Notes under the pieces: generated by a model | What the model saw: the letters and a program-made list of their open reading frames with translations, nothing else | What the model was told of the DNA's origin: nothing | The model's database searches: none | Shown: piece after piece, positions 55,706-64,000 of the stretch | Layout: every line of letters begins with the position of its first letter | Position numbering within the stretch: the stretch's first letter is position 1 | Translations under genes and position numbers: made by a program | Source of the DNA: Methanohalophilus levihalophilus | GTDB lineage: Archaea; Halobacteriota; Methanosarcinia; Methanosarcinales; Methanosarcinaceae | Assembly (NCBI RefSeq): GCF_017874375.1 | Contig: NZ_JAGGLK010000001.1 | Coordinates: forward strand, 124,001 to 188,000 | Reading direction: 5' to 3' | DNA length: 64,000 bases

Positions 55706-56176
55706 ATGGCAGGTTTACAGGCTGGATTAGTACGTAAGGCGACAATCAATGATATTGAATCAATTAAAAATATCATTAATGGCTATGCCAAAAAGGAATT
55801 GATGCTTCCACGCTCCATAGGGGAGCTACACGAATCCATACGCAATTTCCATGTATATGAAATAAATGGCGAAGTTGTGGGCTGTTGCGCCCTGCAGGTT
55901 GTCTGGGAAGATCTCGGTGAAGTTCTCTCCTTTGCTGTTGTGCAGGATCACAGGGGAAAAGGCATTGGTTCTCTTCTGCTTCAGGCGACTATTAAAGACG
56001 GGAAAAAACTTGGAGTGCGTAAAGTCTTCACGCTTACGTATGTTCCTGAGTTCTTTGAAAAAATGGGCTTTAAACGCATTGAGAAAAGTGATTTGCCCCA
56101 TAAAGTCTGGATTGGGTGCATTAAGTGTCCGAAGTTCCCGGATTGCAATGAAGTTGCTCTCTCAAGGACTATCTGA
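55706..56176 (+). CDS. GNAT acetyltransferase, ArgA-like N-acetylglutamate synthase
   Basis: A 156-residue GNAT protein. VRKATINDIESIKNII opens the fold, VQDHRGKGIGSLLLQATI is the acetyl-CoA pyrophosphate loop, and YVPEFFEKMGFKRIEKSDLP matches short ArgA-type enzymes. A Cys-rich end (CIKCPKFPDC) is typical of that group. The argB gene lies 3 kb downstream, which supports arginine synthesis. ggagga precedes ATG. Confidence 0.83.
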   Translation: MAGLQAGLVRKATINDIESIKNIINGYAKKELMLPRSIGELHESIRNFHVYEINGEVVGCCALQVVWEDLGEVLSFAVVQDHRGKGIGSLLLQATIKDGKKLGVRKVFTLTYVPEFFEKMGFKRIEKSDLPHKVWIGCIKCPKFPDCNEVALSRTI

Positions 56177-56208
56177 CTTGTGGACTTTTTGTATTTAGAG
56201 GATTGTTT

Positions 56209-57153
56209 ATGAAAGCCAGACTGCGGGATTTTCTTGTTACCGATGAAAACTATATCTTTGCAGTTGTAGATTATTTTCATCCCCGGGAAGGGATACGTTC
56301 AATTCTGCGCTATGTGCCGGACAAAAATGGCGATCGGATAAGATCTGGTGCCAGGTTCAGAAAATGCGATTTTGATGTTGCTTTTGAATTCATGCGTCAT
56401 GCTCATCCTGAATGGGTTGAAGATGTCCATATTGTTCCCGAAAATCGTGTTAGGGAGATCTTGCATCCTCCAGACAGGATTGCTGAATTAGCTGAATCAG
56501 ACAAACGGGTTTTCCATATTGTGGATGTTCTCAGGAAGGCTGGTGTCCCGCTGTCAATGATGGGAGTAACCGGTTCCATGCTGCCGGGTTTGCAGGATGC
56601 GAGTTCTGATATTGATTTCGTGGTTTATGGGGATGAATGGTTCCGTGCAAGGGAAGCCATTGAAAAGGCAAAGGCAGATCCATCTATTCCGATCGAGCCA
56701 ATTGATGACAACATGTGGCAAAGGATCTACGCAAAAAGGATTCCGGAAATTTCTTACGAGGAATTTGTTGTTCACGAGCTTCGGAAAGGCAATCGTGGAA
56801 TGGTTGCAGGGACGTATTTTGATCTTCTTTTTGTAAGGGACTGGGATCAAATCCAGCACCCTCTTCTTCGGGGAAAGGATGGCGAGGCAATGGAGATTGA
56901 AGCAGTAGTCACAGATGCAACCTTTGCTTTTGATAATCCTGCGTTTTACAAAATAGAACATGATGAAATCGATCACATTCTCTCCTACACCCATACCTAT
57001 TCGGGACAGGCAATTGAAGGTGAAACAATCCAGGCCAGGGGAATAATTGAAGATCTAGGGGATAAAAAAAGATTGGTAATAGGCACGTCAAGGGAACCCA
57101 AAGGGGAATGGATGCGTTCCCTGACATTGCTTGAAGAAAACAACCTCTTGTAA
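56209..57153 (+). CDS. Nucleotidyltransferase-domain protein, archaeal
   Basis: A 314-residue protein. The central region has the polymerase-beta-type motif GVTGSMLPGLQDASSDIDFV, with the GS and DxD pair for metal and nucleotide. The N-terminal 100 residues (ARLRDFLVTDENYIFAVVD) and the C-terminal part (ARGIIEDLGDKKRLVIGTSR) are conserved archaeal additions. Substrate unknown. ATG 56209 follows agagga; a TTG at 56203 is less likely. Confidence 0.78.
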   Translation: MKARLRDFLVTDENYIFAVVDYFHPREGIRSILRYVPDKNGDRIRSGARFRKCDFDVAFEFMRHAHPEWVEDVHIVPENRVREILHPPDRIAELAESDKRVFHIVDVLRKAGVPLSMMGVTGSMLPGLQDASSDIDFVVYGDEWFRAREAIEKAKADPSIPIEPIDDNMWQRIYAKRIPEISYEEFVVHELRKGNRGMVAGTYFDLLFVRDWDQIQHPLLRGKDGEAMEIEAVVTDATFAFDNPAFYKIEHDEIDHILSYTHTYSGQAIEGETIQARGIIEDLGDKKRLVIGTSREPKGEWMRSLTLLEENNLL

Positions 57154-57489
57154 TTAGCCTCCACCTGTGAACTGCCTGACCGCATTCAGATCACGTGCTT
57201 CAGCTTCCTCTTCCATTTGTTCCAGATATTCTTTGACATCCCGGGATGTAGCCTCTTTTTCGTGTTCTTCAGGAGCCTCTTCAGTTGTAAGTACCAGGGT
57301 CTCAGGTTTGTAATAGAGTTTCGTAGTATCAAGTAAAACCCAGATGCCCTCATCGTCTTCAATGATTTCGGATGCTTTTCCCAGGGTCCCGGTTTTGATA
57401 TATTTGAGTTTTGCTCCGAGTTCAATGGGTTCATCGTTTGCATCCCTGACATCAGGTTTCTCTTCCACTGGCAAAACCTCCGTAATCAT
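57154..57489 (-). CDS. DUF2098 protein
   Basis: A 111-residue methanogen-type protein. The core is a small barrel-like segment ([20 protein letters not shown], then [18 protein letters not shown]), followed by a Glu-rich helix. Its start overlaps the mptA stop (ATGA), so the two are cotranslated. A role connected with methanopterin synthesis is possible but unproven. Confidence 0.83.
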   Translation of the reverse strand: MITEVLPVEEKPDVRDANDEPIELGAKLKYIKTGTLGKASEIIEDDEGIWVLLDTTKLYYKPETLVLTTEEAPEEHEKEATSRDVKEYLEQMEEEAEARDLNAVRQFTGGG

Positions 57490-58439
57490 CCCTGTGAGAT
57501 TTCCTTTTTCAGATCGCCAAATTCTGCAACCCTTTCCGCAAATGCATTGTGGCGGTGTATGCTTTCTTCATTGATCTGCTTGATTGTAATGACTGCATCA
57601 TCAGGCAGGTAATCGAATTTGTCAATAACATTCCTTGCCATGGTGCGCACGCAGTCTTCTACAAATTTTGGATTTCTGTGAGCAGTTTCCACCACAAACG
57701 CTTCATCTTCACGTTTCAGTAGCTCAACGATACTTGAACTCATGGAATTTTCGATAATGTGAATTATTTCATCAAGTGAGACTTTAACGTCTCCACGAGT
57801 CTTTACAGAAATAATTCCCCTACCACGCTGGTTATGTGTTGGCATAGGCATAGTTTGCAGGAATTTTGAGATGGTATGTGGTTCGACTTCAAGTTCCTTG
57901 AGAATATTTGCTGCCTTTTCACGCATAATTTCCTGGGCGCATGGGCATGCAGTCATTCCGAGAACTTCTGAACCGATGAGTTTTTCCACGTCAATTGAGT
58001 CATCTTCTTTGCGAATTGCAATTGCTTCGGCAAAAATATCCACGACTTCCTGACATTCCATTTTTTTGACGGGTGATTCCCTTTTCACGACATATTCGCT
58101 TTTCATTCGAACTTCTGCCTGGGTGGCGTATTCATGTCTTGTAAGAAGGTTTTTAGCGACATCGCTGCAGAGTTCTTCAATTTCGTAAACAGGTAAGTTG
58201 ATAGCTTTTTCAAGGACTTCATCTATTGCCTCAAAATTTCTGGAAAGGTTTGCTCCTTTCCTGTCAGAAGGCAGATCCACAAAAATGTCAAAAACAGAGA
58301 TAAGTACGATGGGACGTTTGTCCTTTCTTTTTATTTCCACAAGTTTTTTGACATCAGTTACACCGACGCGGGTGAGGTTTATGGGGATCTTTGGTTTGGT
58401 TGCCTGTACATCAGGTAATTCTAGCACTGGAAGTTCCAT
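57486..58439 (-). CDS. mptA: GTP cyclohydrolase IV, MptA
   Basis: A 317-residue enzyme of the FolE2/MptA group that converts GTP to a cyclic dihydroneopterin phosphate, the first step to tetrahydromethanopterin. Features: [48 protein letters not shown] (metal-site Cys), [13 protein letters not shown] and [17 protein letters not shown] 58439 follows GAGGT. Operon with DUF2098. Confidence 0.93.
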   Translation of the reverse strand: MELPVLELPDVQATKPKIPINLTRVGVTDVKKLVEIKRKDKRPIVLISVFDIFVDLPSDRKGANLSRNFEAIDEVLEKAINLPVYEIEELCSDVAKNLLTRHEYATQAEVRMKSEYVVKRESPVKKMECQEVVDIFAEAIAIRKEDDSIDVEKLIGSEVLGMTACPCAQEIMREKAANILKELEVEPHTISKFLQTMPMPTHNQRGRGIISVKTRGDVKVSLDEIIHIIENSMSSSIVELLKREDEAFVVETAHRNPKFVEDCVRTMARNVIDKFDYLPDDAVITIKQINEESIHRHNAFAERVAEFGDLKKEISQG

Positions 58440-58679
58440 ATTAATTAACCTCACAATAATGGGGGAAGTAAAGAATATAAGTGAAACATGTTCATTGCAT
58501 GTAAACTTTTCCCGCCAAATCCAAATCTGGAGCGGGAAAGTTCTTTCTCAGAAAAGTAAAAAGTTGTTAAATTTCGTTATTTTGGGAAAACATTACCCAT
58601 AGACCACATTAGAAGAAAAATATTTATACTCCATGTGAACAACTACTTAATAACCGGTAACGGTAAACAAGGTGATAGG

Positions 58680-58970
58680 ATGACTAGCACGAGGAATTTC
58701 GTATTAAGGGATGAAAAAGGCAACGAACATGGAGTGTTCACCGGAAAGCAGCCAAGGCAGGCAGCATTGAAGGTCGCAAACCGTGGAAAAGGAACCAAGA
58801 GCAAGCCACAGAAAATTATGCTTCGCGAAAGGGGTACCAAGAAGATCCACGTCTTCCTCGGATGGAGGGACAAAGTTGCAGCTCCAAAGAACAAACCTGA
58901 CTGGATGCCTGACAAAATCAACAAGCCCTTTGTAAAGAAAGAGAAAATCATAAAACTGGATAAAATCTAA
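58680..58970 (+). CDS. Chromosomal architectural protein MC1
   Basis: A 96-residue DNA-bending protein, abundant in Methanosarcinales and haloarchaea. RNFVLRDEKGNEHGVFTGKQ, PRQAALKVANRG and HVFLGWRDKVAAPKNKP match the family, and the charge is strongly positive. ATG 58680 follows GGTGAT; a TATA box (tatttatact, about 58620-58630) lies 50 bases upstream. Its presence narrows the host to these archaeal groups. Confidence 0.93.
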   Translation: MTSTRNFVLRDEKGNEHGVFTGKQPRQAALKVANRGKGTKSKPQKIMLRERGTKKIHVFLGWRDKVAAPKNKPDWMPDKINKPFVKKEKIIKLDKI

Positions 58971-59105
58971 ATTTAAGTAACAATTGGTTGGTTTTTATTA
59001 TTTTTGTTGGAAAGGAAATTTTTCCTTTCCCTTTTTACCCTTTTACATGTTTTGCAGCATTTCATATACAAAACATTTAAACACTTTAATTTTAATCTAA
59101 ACCGT

Positions 59106-59996
59106 ATGTCAGACCTTCCTGATTGCCAGATTGAAAAAGTTTTGATAGAGGCTTTGCCATATATTCGGGATTTTTATGGCTCATATATGGTCATCAAGGT
59201 AGGCGGCCATGCAATTATAGATCCTGACGTGATGAGTGCGATTGTAGAGGATCTTGTGCTTCTTCGCTATGTTGGCATCCATCCGATAATCGTGCACGGG
59301 GGCGGCCCGGAAATAACCGAAAAAATGGAGAAGTTTGGCAAGAAACCCGAGTTCATCGGCGGACTCCGTATCACCGATGATGAAACCGTGGAAATTGCGC
59401 GGATGGTGCTTGTCGGAAACATAAATACACGTCTTGTATCACTTATCGGAAAGCATGGAGGCAAAGGTGTCGGCCTTTCAGGTAAGGACGGGAAAATGAT
59501 AATTGCCCGTAAAAAACCCACCCAGAAAGTACTGATAGAAGACAAGGAGCACAGCGTGGATCTTGGATGGGTGGGAGATACCGAAATTGTAAACCCTGAA
59601 TTGATCTATATCCTTACCGAGAAAGGATATATTCCTGTGATTTCACCAATTGCTATGGACAGCGAAGGCAATGCTCTCAATATCAATGCTGACACCGTAG
59701 CCGGTGATATAGCCAAGGCCCTTCATGCCAAGAAACTGGTTTTAATGACAGACGTGCCGGGTGTTCTAAAAGACCCCTCCGATAAATCCACCCGTATCTC
59801 AAGAGTCCAAGTATCTGAAATTGAGGATATGATTTCAGAAGGAATACTTGGTGGCGGAATGATCCCCAAGATGCGCAGCGCTGCAAACAGTGTTGAAAAC
59901 GGCGTGGAACGTGTGCATATTATAGATGGAAGTGTTGCTCACTCCCTGTTGCTTGAGCTCTTCACAAACCGCGGAATCGGGACTATGGTTTATTGA
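59106..59996 (+). CDS. argB: Acetylglutamate kinase
   Basis: A 296-residue amino-acid kinase, second step of arginine synthesis. VIKVGGHAI (phosphate site), PIIVHGGGPEI, GGLRITDDETVEIARMVLVG and the C-terminal GGMIPKMRSAANSVENGV fit the family. ATG 59106 has no Shine-Dalgarno site; TATA-like catttaaac at about 59077 suggests a leaderless message. The upstream frame to 59004 is promoter sequence. Confidence 0.95.
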   Translation: MSDLPDCQIEKVLIEALPYIRDFYGSYMVIKVGGHAIIDPDVMSAIVEDLVLLRYVGIHPIIVHGGGPEITEKMEKFGKKPEFIGGLRITDDETVEIARMVLVGNINTRLVSLIGKHGGKGVGLSGKDGKMIIARKKPTQKVLIEDKEHSVDLGWVGDTEIVNPELIYILTEKGYIPVISPIAMDSEGNALNINADTVAGDIAKALHAKKLVLMTDVPGVLKDPSDKSTRISRVQVSEIEDMISEGILGGGMIPKMRSAANSVENGVERVHIIDGSVAHSLLLELFTNRGIGTMVY

Positions 59997-59997
59997 T

Positions 59998-60038
59998 GGT
60001 TTAATCGAATTGAATTTTGATTAAAACCTATTTTTTTT
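59998..60038 (+). terminator. Terminator of argB
   Basis: ggtttaatc (59998-60006) pairs with gattaaaacc (60019-60028) with one bulged base, followed by eight T's (60031-60038). Confidence 0.7.
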
Positions 60039-60190
60039 AGTACTTGCAAGTAACGTTTTGGGGATTATTTTGCCAACATTGTTTTACGCCGATTCCCTCC
60101 AAAGGGGGTCAATAGACAGACTTCACCGTCCTCACAATTAGTTACAATAAATTTGACGGCGAAATGTCACTAAAAGTCGTGCTTTCAAAA

Positions 60191-60352
60191 TCAAAAGTGC
60201 AGTCTGCGAAGCAAGTTTGACATCTTATTGGAAAACCGGTACCTTATTTCTATTAATAAAATAAGTAATACCATCGCTATTATAAAATACCACAAAAAAT
60301 CAATTGCTGCATAAGCGATATCATACTGTTCTGTTGTGAGTGATACACTCAT
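60191..60352 (-). CDS. Small single-helix membrane protein (53 residues), candidate
   Basis: A minus-strand frame from ATG 60352 gives a polar N-terminus (MSVSLTTEQYDIAYAA), one transmembrane helix (FLWYFIIAMVLLILLIE) and a basic tail (RYRF...LLRRLHF). There is no Shine-Dalgarno site, but a TATA-like gttatacc on the minus strand (about 60375-60382) sits where a leaderless start would need it. It fills a gap of nearly 400 bases otherwise empty except for the argB terminator. Function unknown; could be chance. Confidence 0.4.
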   Translation of the reverse strand: MSVSLTTEQYDIAYAAIDFLWYFIIAMVLLILLIEIRYRFSNKMSNLLRRLHF

Positions 60353-60394
60353 ATTCTAATGTTATGTTGCTATGGTATAACTATTTGGCCCGCA

Positions 60395-61438
60395 TCAGTC
60401 CATAATAGGCGAACCAAAAGTCCTGTCATCCAGTTCGAGAACTGTTTTCCAGAGCCCTTTGCATTCACAATTAGCTTTGCTCAGGATGGCTGTATCTTGC
60501 GTCAGGGAAAAATCCCTGATGACATCTGCAATTTCACGACTGCATTTACGGCAGTTGCGAGGACCGCGCTTTGAGCCAGCCCCAACAGGGTCGGATGTGA
60601 TAACAAGCTCAGGATGCTTTTCCTTGCCCTTTTTCAGGATTTCCACGATGCTCCAGAGCCAGGGAGGTCGATATTGATCCCTTTCCCACAGTTGCTCCAC
60701 AAGGGTTCCCCGCTGAACGTTGCAGAGATTAATGGAAATCGTCTGTGCTTTGTCAGCAACGTCGTCAATGGTTTGAAGGATATCTTCAATCGCCTCACGT
60801 TCCGAAAGGAATGGTGGCTTGAGGAGGAGATATGCTTTGACCGATGTCCCAGTCTCTTTTGCAGCCAACGCTGCTTTTTCGAAGGACGCAAATGTAAAAC
60901 CTTTGTTAATTGAACGGGCACGGATATTATCGGAGCTGGTTTCCAGTCCCGTTGCAATTTCAAATGGCTTTCCACCGAGAATTTCGGTGCATTGTTTCAG
61001 GACATCTTTCGTTGCAAATACCGGTCTGGTTTCAACAATCACCTTTATGATACGCTTGTCTTCAGCCATTTTTTGCAACAATAGTATTCGGGCTTCTTCA
61101 CTGATTTCCTTTTCATCGAGGAAACTGCCGGATGTAAAGATCTTAAGTATGAAATTATCAAGTTTGTCTGCTCTTGAAAGAGCTCTCTCATACTGCTCTT
61201 CAAGATCAGATGTATTTGGAGGTGTGGTTGCTTTGTCGTAGACATAGCCACACATGCTACACCCGCCAATATTTCCCCACCAGCATCCGGCTGTCCGGAA
61301 AATAATTGTCAGTGTGTCTGAAACCCCGCCTTCGTGATGATCCTTGCCGGTCCATGTGGCTGCGGGTTCATTTGAGGGAGAAGGTTTTATCCTTTGCCTC
61401 TCCCTGATATCCAGAATAAGATCGTTTAATGTGCTCAT
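60395..61438 (-). CDS. raSEA: Archaeosine-biosynthesis radical SAM protein RaSEA
   Basis: A 347-residue radical SAM enzyme that, with ArcS, completes archaeosine at position 15 of archaeal tRNA. The cluster motif is C-x7-C-x2-C ([14 protein letters not shown]), an unusual spacing typical of this family. [24 protein letters not shown] and [19 protein letters not shown] are the barrel motifs. C-terminal Cys (CRKC, CEC) may form a zinc site. Its start overlaps the stop of the GMP synthase gene (ATGA), so both are in one operon. Confidence 0.9.
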   Translation of the reverse strand: MSTLNDLILDIRERQRIKPSPSNEPAATWTGKDHHEGGVSDTLTIIFRTAGCWWGNIGGCSMCGYVYDKATTPPNTSDLEEQYERALSRADKLDNFILKIFTSGSFLDEKEISEEARILLLQKMAEDKRIIKVIVETRPVFATKDVLKQCTEILGGKPFEIATGLETSSDNIRARSINKGFTFASFEKAALAAKETGTSVKAYLLLKPPFLSEREAIEDILQTIDDVADKAQTISINLCNVQRGTLVEQLWERDQYRPPWLWSIVEILKKGKEKHPELVITSDPVGAGSKRGPRNCRKCSREIADVIRDFSLTQDTAILSKANCECKGLWKTVLELDDRTFGSPIMD

Positions 61439-62349
61439 TCAAACTCAATGGTTGCAGGTGGTTTTGGTGTGATGTCGTAGACAACCCTTGCTACGGATGG
61501 GATTTCGCCTGTAATCCTTGAACTGATTTTTTGGAGGGTTTCCCATGGAAGGTTCATAGCATCAGCAGTCATACCGTCCCTTGAACCAACAGCACGCACA
61601 GCGACTATCCAGCCGTGTATCCTCAGGTCTCCTTTAACGCCTGTTCCTTTTCCAAGCACTGCAGCAAATGTCTGCCATGGACCGAATTTCTCAAGCAATT
61701 CTTCCTCAACAATTGCGTTGGCTTCCCTGACAACATCTACTTTTTCTTCTGTGACTTCACCGATTATCCTTACGGAAAGACCCGGGCCCGGGAATGGCAT
61801 TCTTTCACAGATTTCCTCAGGAAGATCCAGTGCGTGTGCAACTTCCCTGACTTCATCCTTGTAGAGGTCGGCAATTGGTTCTACGATTTCCTTGAACTTA
61901 ATATGCTCAGGCAGCCCTCCAACGTTGTGGTGGGACTTTATACCGCCTTCGGATTCAATCTTATCGGGGTAAATGGTTCCCTGTATGAGGTACTCAGCTT
62001 CTAATTCGATGGCCTCGTCTTCGAAAACCCTGATAAATGTTTCACCGACGGCCTTACGCTTTTCTTCAGGGTCTTTTAAGCCTACAAGGGCTTCGAGGAA
62101 TCGATCTTTTGCGTCTATGACCTGAAGGTTCATATCACCAAAAATCTCGCTAATCCTTTCGGTTTCTCCTTTTCGCATAAGCCCTGTATCTATGTAAATA
62201 GGTGTCAGGTGCTCACCGATTGCACGGTGTGCAAGAATAGCACATACGGAACTGTCCACTCCTCCTGAGAGTGCGATAATAGTTTTGCCTTTTGCGGCTT
62301 CTTTGATATGTTCAATAGCCCGGGGTATGAATTTATCCACTTTTACCAT
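61435..62349 (-). CDS. guaAB: GMP synthase, ATP-pyrophosphatase subunit
   Basis: A 304-residue archaeal subunit B that adenylates XMP and aminates it with ammonia from the separate glutaminase subunit A. PP-loop [45 protein letters not shown] and the C-terminal [17 protein letters not shown] are standard. The glutaminase partner is not in the window. Cotranscribed with raSEA. Confidence 0.95.
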   Translation of the reverse strand: MVKVDKFIPRAIEHIKEAAKGKTIIALSGGVDSSVCAILAHRAIGEHLTPIYIDTGLMRKGETERISEIFGDMNLQVIDAKDRFLEALVGLKDPEEKRKAVGETFIRVFEDEAIELEAEYLIQGTIYPDKIESEGGIKSHHNVGGLPEHIKFKEIVEPIADLYKDEVREVAHALDLPEEICERMPFPGPGLSVRIIGEVTEEKVDVVREANAIVEEELLEKFGPWQTFAAVLGKGTGVKGDLRIHGWIVAVRAVGSRDGMTADAMNLPWETLQKISSRITGEIPSVARVVYDITPKPPATIEFE

Positions 62350-62558
62350 TGGGGAGAACTCCAGTTTTGGTTATTGGAAGTATGAATATGTTGTGCCTGT
62401 ATGTGTTCGGGATATATTAATATGACCGTATTCCGGCTCCTTATGAACCTTCGAATATGGATTATGCTTTCTGGTAATAAAGGGATAGTTAAACTCAAAG
62501 AAAGAAAATCCTCTTGAAATTCTGTGGAGGAATTTTAATGTTTGAACAATAACGTCGG

Positions 62559-62575
62559 CTTTATCGACGATAAAG
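62559..62575. repeat. Palindrome ctttatcg-a-cgataaag
   Basis: A perfect 8-bp inverted repeat with one central base, just past the 3' end of the MazF-like gene. Its arms share ctttatcg/cgataaag with the 20-base palindrome at 49784-49803. It may be part of a terminator or a binding site. Confidence 0.4.
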
Positions 62576-62584
62576 AATAATTCT

Positions 62585-62923
62585 TCAGGCGGTAAACACC
62601 TGAATAATTCTCTCTTCGATTTCCCGTATTTTCTTTTCTTTCAAAACCCCTGCTTTTGCTTGGATTTTGTTTACGTCCAGCGTCATTATCATATTTGTTT
62701 TGACCAGACTGGCGACAGGTAACGATCCTTCCTCGAAATCTACCGGATTCAGGGCCACTGCATATTCGTCATCGCGTGCCATCTGACTTGTTACCTGACA
62801 TACTATCACGTTTGTGCCTCTTGGGTATGCAGTTACTAACACTGGACGGGTTTTTGTGGCCGAAAGGTCTGTGTAGGGAAATGGTATTACTACCACATCA
62901 CCTTTTGAAATTGTTCTTGCCAT
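62585..62923 (-). CDS. MazF/PemK-type toxin (probable endoribonuclease)
   Basis: A 112-residue protein with the MazF fold. It begins ISKGDVVVIPFPYTDLSATKTRPVLV (given in part: GDVVVIPFPYTDLSATKTRP) and continues VIVCQVTSQ and GSLPVASLVKTNMIMTLD. The Arg and Ser/Thr active-site positions are present. It lies 13 bases after an AbrB-type antitoxin gene on the same strand. Target RNA sequence unknown. Confidence 0.87.
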   Translation of the reverse strand: MARTISKGDVVVIPFPYTDLSATKTRPVLVTAYPRGTNVIVCQVTSQMARDDEYAVALNPVDFEEGSLPVASLVKTNMIMTLDVNKIQAKAGVLKEKKIREIEERIIQVFTA

Positions 62924-62936
62924 AGATGTTCAAACC

Positions 62937-63236
62937 TCATTTTTTGTTCTGTTCGTATTCCAGAGCATGGTCAAGCAGGTCTTCCCACGCTTTGTCTTCC
63001 TCTGGTGTGTCCCACTCTTCTGCAAATGAAGGCTCGGATATTAATGCACATTCTAATTTTTCTAATACGTAGGTGAGTGGGCGAATTTCTATATGATCTG
63101 CGTATGCAATTACTGCAGCCTGTGAGCCTTCCGGGAACGTGCCTTTTCGGAGTTCTTTTGGGATGACTATTTGGCCTTTAGAAGACACAGTTACATCCTT
63201 AAGCCCCAGTATTCCTGACACTTTCTCACTCTCCAT
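62937..63236 (-). CDS. AbrB/MazE-type antitoxin
   Basis: A protein of about 99 residues. The N-terminal swapped-hairpin domain VTVSSKGQIVIPKELRKG binds DNA; the acidic C-terminal part (EEWDTPEEDKAWEDLLDHAL) would wrap the toxin. The start is uncertain: ATG 63236 is preceded by aaagga at good spacing, while ATGs at 63242 and 63257 are also in frame. Placed first in the operon, as antitoxins normally are. Confidence 0.82.
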   Translation of the reverse strand: MESEKVSGILGLKDVTVSSKGQIVIPKELRKGTFPEGSQAAVIAYADHIEIRPLTYVLEKLECALISEPSFAEEWDTPEEDKAWEDLLDHALEYEQNKK

Positions 63237-63458
63237 TTTCATTCCTTTTTCTTTCATTCTTCTTTTAGTTCGAAGCAATCACATGTAAGACGTGGTCTTA
63301 CTTCAATAGAGTTTATGAGATTTTCTTATAAATAGTTGATGATTTGCTTTATTCATCCTGCCTTTGGGCACTATTTCCATGTTTTCCAGAATATTACTTT
63401 CACTTCGCTTTTATAAGCTTTAAGTAACTGTAATCATTTTTCATAATGAGGAGAATGG

Positions 63459-64000
63459 ATGTATCAGGAGCTAAAACAGCATTTTGGTTTTGATGGTTTC
63501 CGCCTGTATCAGGAAGATGCTATTAATGACTTGATTTCAGGCAGGGATGTTCTGGTTTTGATGCCTACCGGTGGGGGTAAATCACTTTGTTACCAGCTTC
63601 CCGCTGTTCTTCTTGAGGGGGTGGCTGTGGTGGTATCCCCTTTAATTTCCCTAATGAAAGATCAGGTGGACAGCCTGAATTCCAAAGGAATCAAAGCTGC
63701 TTACCTCAACAGCACACTTGATGCTTCTGAATCCAGGCAGGTCATGAATGATTTTCGTGAAGGAAATATCCGGATTCTCTATGTCGCACCTGAACGTCTT
63801 GTTATGCCCTCCACTCTCAAGCTGCTTGATTCCGCCAATATAAGTCTCTTTGCAGTTGATGAAGCACATTGTATTTCTGAGTGGGGAAATGATTTCAGGC
63901 CGGAATACAGACGATTGGGGATGTTGCGTACTCGTTTTCCTGATGTTCCTATGATAGCGCTAACAGCAACTGCCACACCCGCAGTTCGCGAGGACATAAA
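63459..64000 (+). CDS. recQ: RecQ-family DNA helicase (5' part; cut by window edge)
   Basis: The first 180 codons of a superfamily 2 helicase. LKQHFGFDGFRLYQEDAIND is the motif 0 region with the conserved Gln. VLMPTGGGKSLCYQLPA is Walker A, VVVSPLISLMKDQVD is motif Ia, VDEAHCISEWGNDFRP is motif II with aromatic-rich loop, and ALTATATP is motif III. ATG 63459 follows GAGGAG (63449-63454); ATG 63455 is in another frame. The rest lies outside the window. Confidence 0.93.
   Translation, partial: MYQELKQHFGFDGFRLYQEDAINDLISGRDVLVLMPTGGGKSLCYQLPAVLLEGVAVVVSPLISLMKDQVDSLNSKGIKAAYLNSTLDASESRQVMNDFREGNIRILYVAPERLVMPSTLKLLDSANISLFAVDEAHCISEWGNDFRPEYRRLGMLRTRFPDVPMIALTATATPAVREDI

Noticed and set aside
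62538-62552. Four-codon frame after GGAGG
   Set aside because: Good ribosome-binding site but only ATG plus three codons. Probably chance or a relic.

Overview
This 64 kb window comes from a methanogenic archaeon of the order Methanosarcinales, probably a methylotrophic and possibly halophilic member (Methanolobus, Methanococcoides or Methanohalophilus type). The evidence is a complete archaeal S10/spc ribosomal superoperon, the chromosomal protein MC1, archaeal GTP cyclohydrolase MptA, the archaeosine radical-SAM enzyme RaSEA, adenosylcobinamide hydrolase CbiZ, RNA polymerase subunit D with two cluster-type ferredoxin motifs, methanogen-type FilR1/Msr-like regulators, and DUF2098 and DUF2551 proteins. 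Shine-Dalgarno sites are mostly GGTG or GGAGG type. TATA boxes of the form (c)TTATATA lie about 25 bases ahead of starts. The genus assignment is inference only.

Layout. 0-17.5 kb is mixed housekeeping: a PEBP lipoprotein, a NapH-like iron-sulfur membrane protein, a TctA-type permease, a tRNA thiolase, a membrane pyrophosphatase, acetyl-CoA synthetase, hemerythrin, PyrF, CbiZ, an HD hydrolase, a FilR1-type regulator, an Hsp20/GvpH-like protein and a lone response regulator. A candidate small RNA with a C-rich loop lies at about 5.36-5.45 kb. 17.5-33.8 kb is the ribosomal superoperon, from uL3 to Cbf5. It is preceded by a 300-base structured leader of unknown function and followed by tRNA-Ser(GGA). 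33.9-45.6 kb is an accessory island. It starts with an A/T-rich gene for a GHKL (MORC-like) ATPase fused to a PD-(D/E)XK nuclease, which I read as a defence gene. Next come a DJ-1 relic, a duplicated small membrane protein, a TrmB-type regulator, a methyltransferase, three paralogous medium-chain reductases, a flavodoxin, an intact DJ-1 protein, a HAD phosphatase and a hybrid histidine kinase. 45.6-48.0 kb holds uS13-uS4-uS11-RpoD and tRNA-Leu(GAG). The rest contains an amidohydrolase, several very small genes, a cis-prenyltransferase operon, a radical-SAM/ferredoxin divergent pair, tRNA-Arg(CCT), a histidine kinase broken by one base, arginine biosynthesis genes (GNAT, ArgB), the MptA operon, MC1, the GuaA-ATPase/RaSEA operon, a MazEF pair and the start of RecQ.

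How the parts fit. The core is translation, secretion (SecY, DUF106) and nucleotide kinases in the conserved archaeal order. The island splits this order between Cbf5/tRNA-Ser and uS13, and synteny ends again at tRNA-Leu. The island mixes a probable anti-phage gene with what looks like a redox or electrophile-stress gene set. The strongest candidates for something undescribed are the ATPase-nuclease gene at tRNA-Ser, the small RNA at 5.36 kb, the uL3 leader and the cluster of tiny genes and RNA structures at 49.7-50.4 kb.
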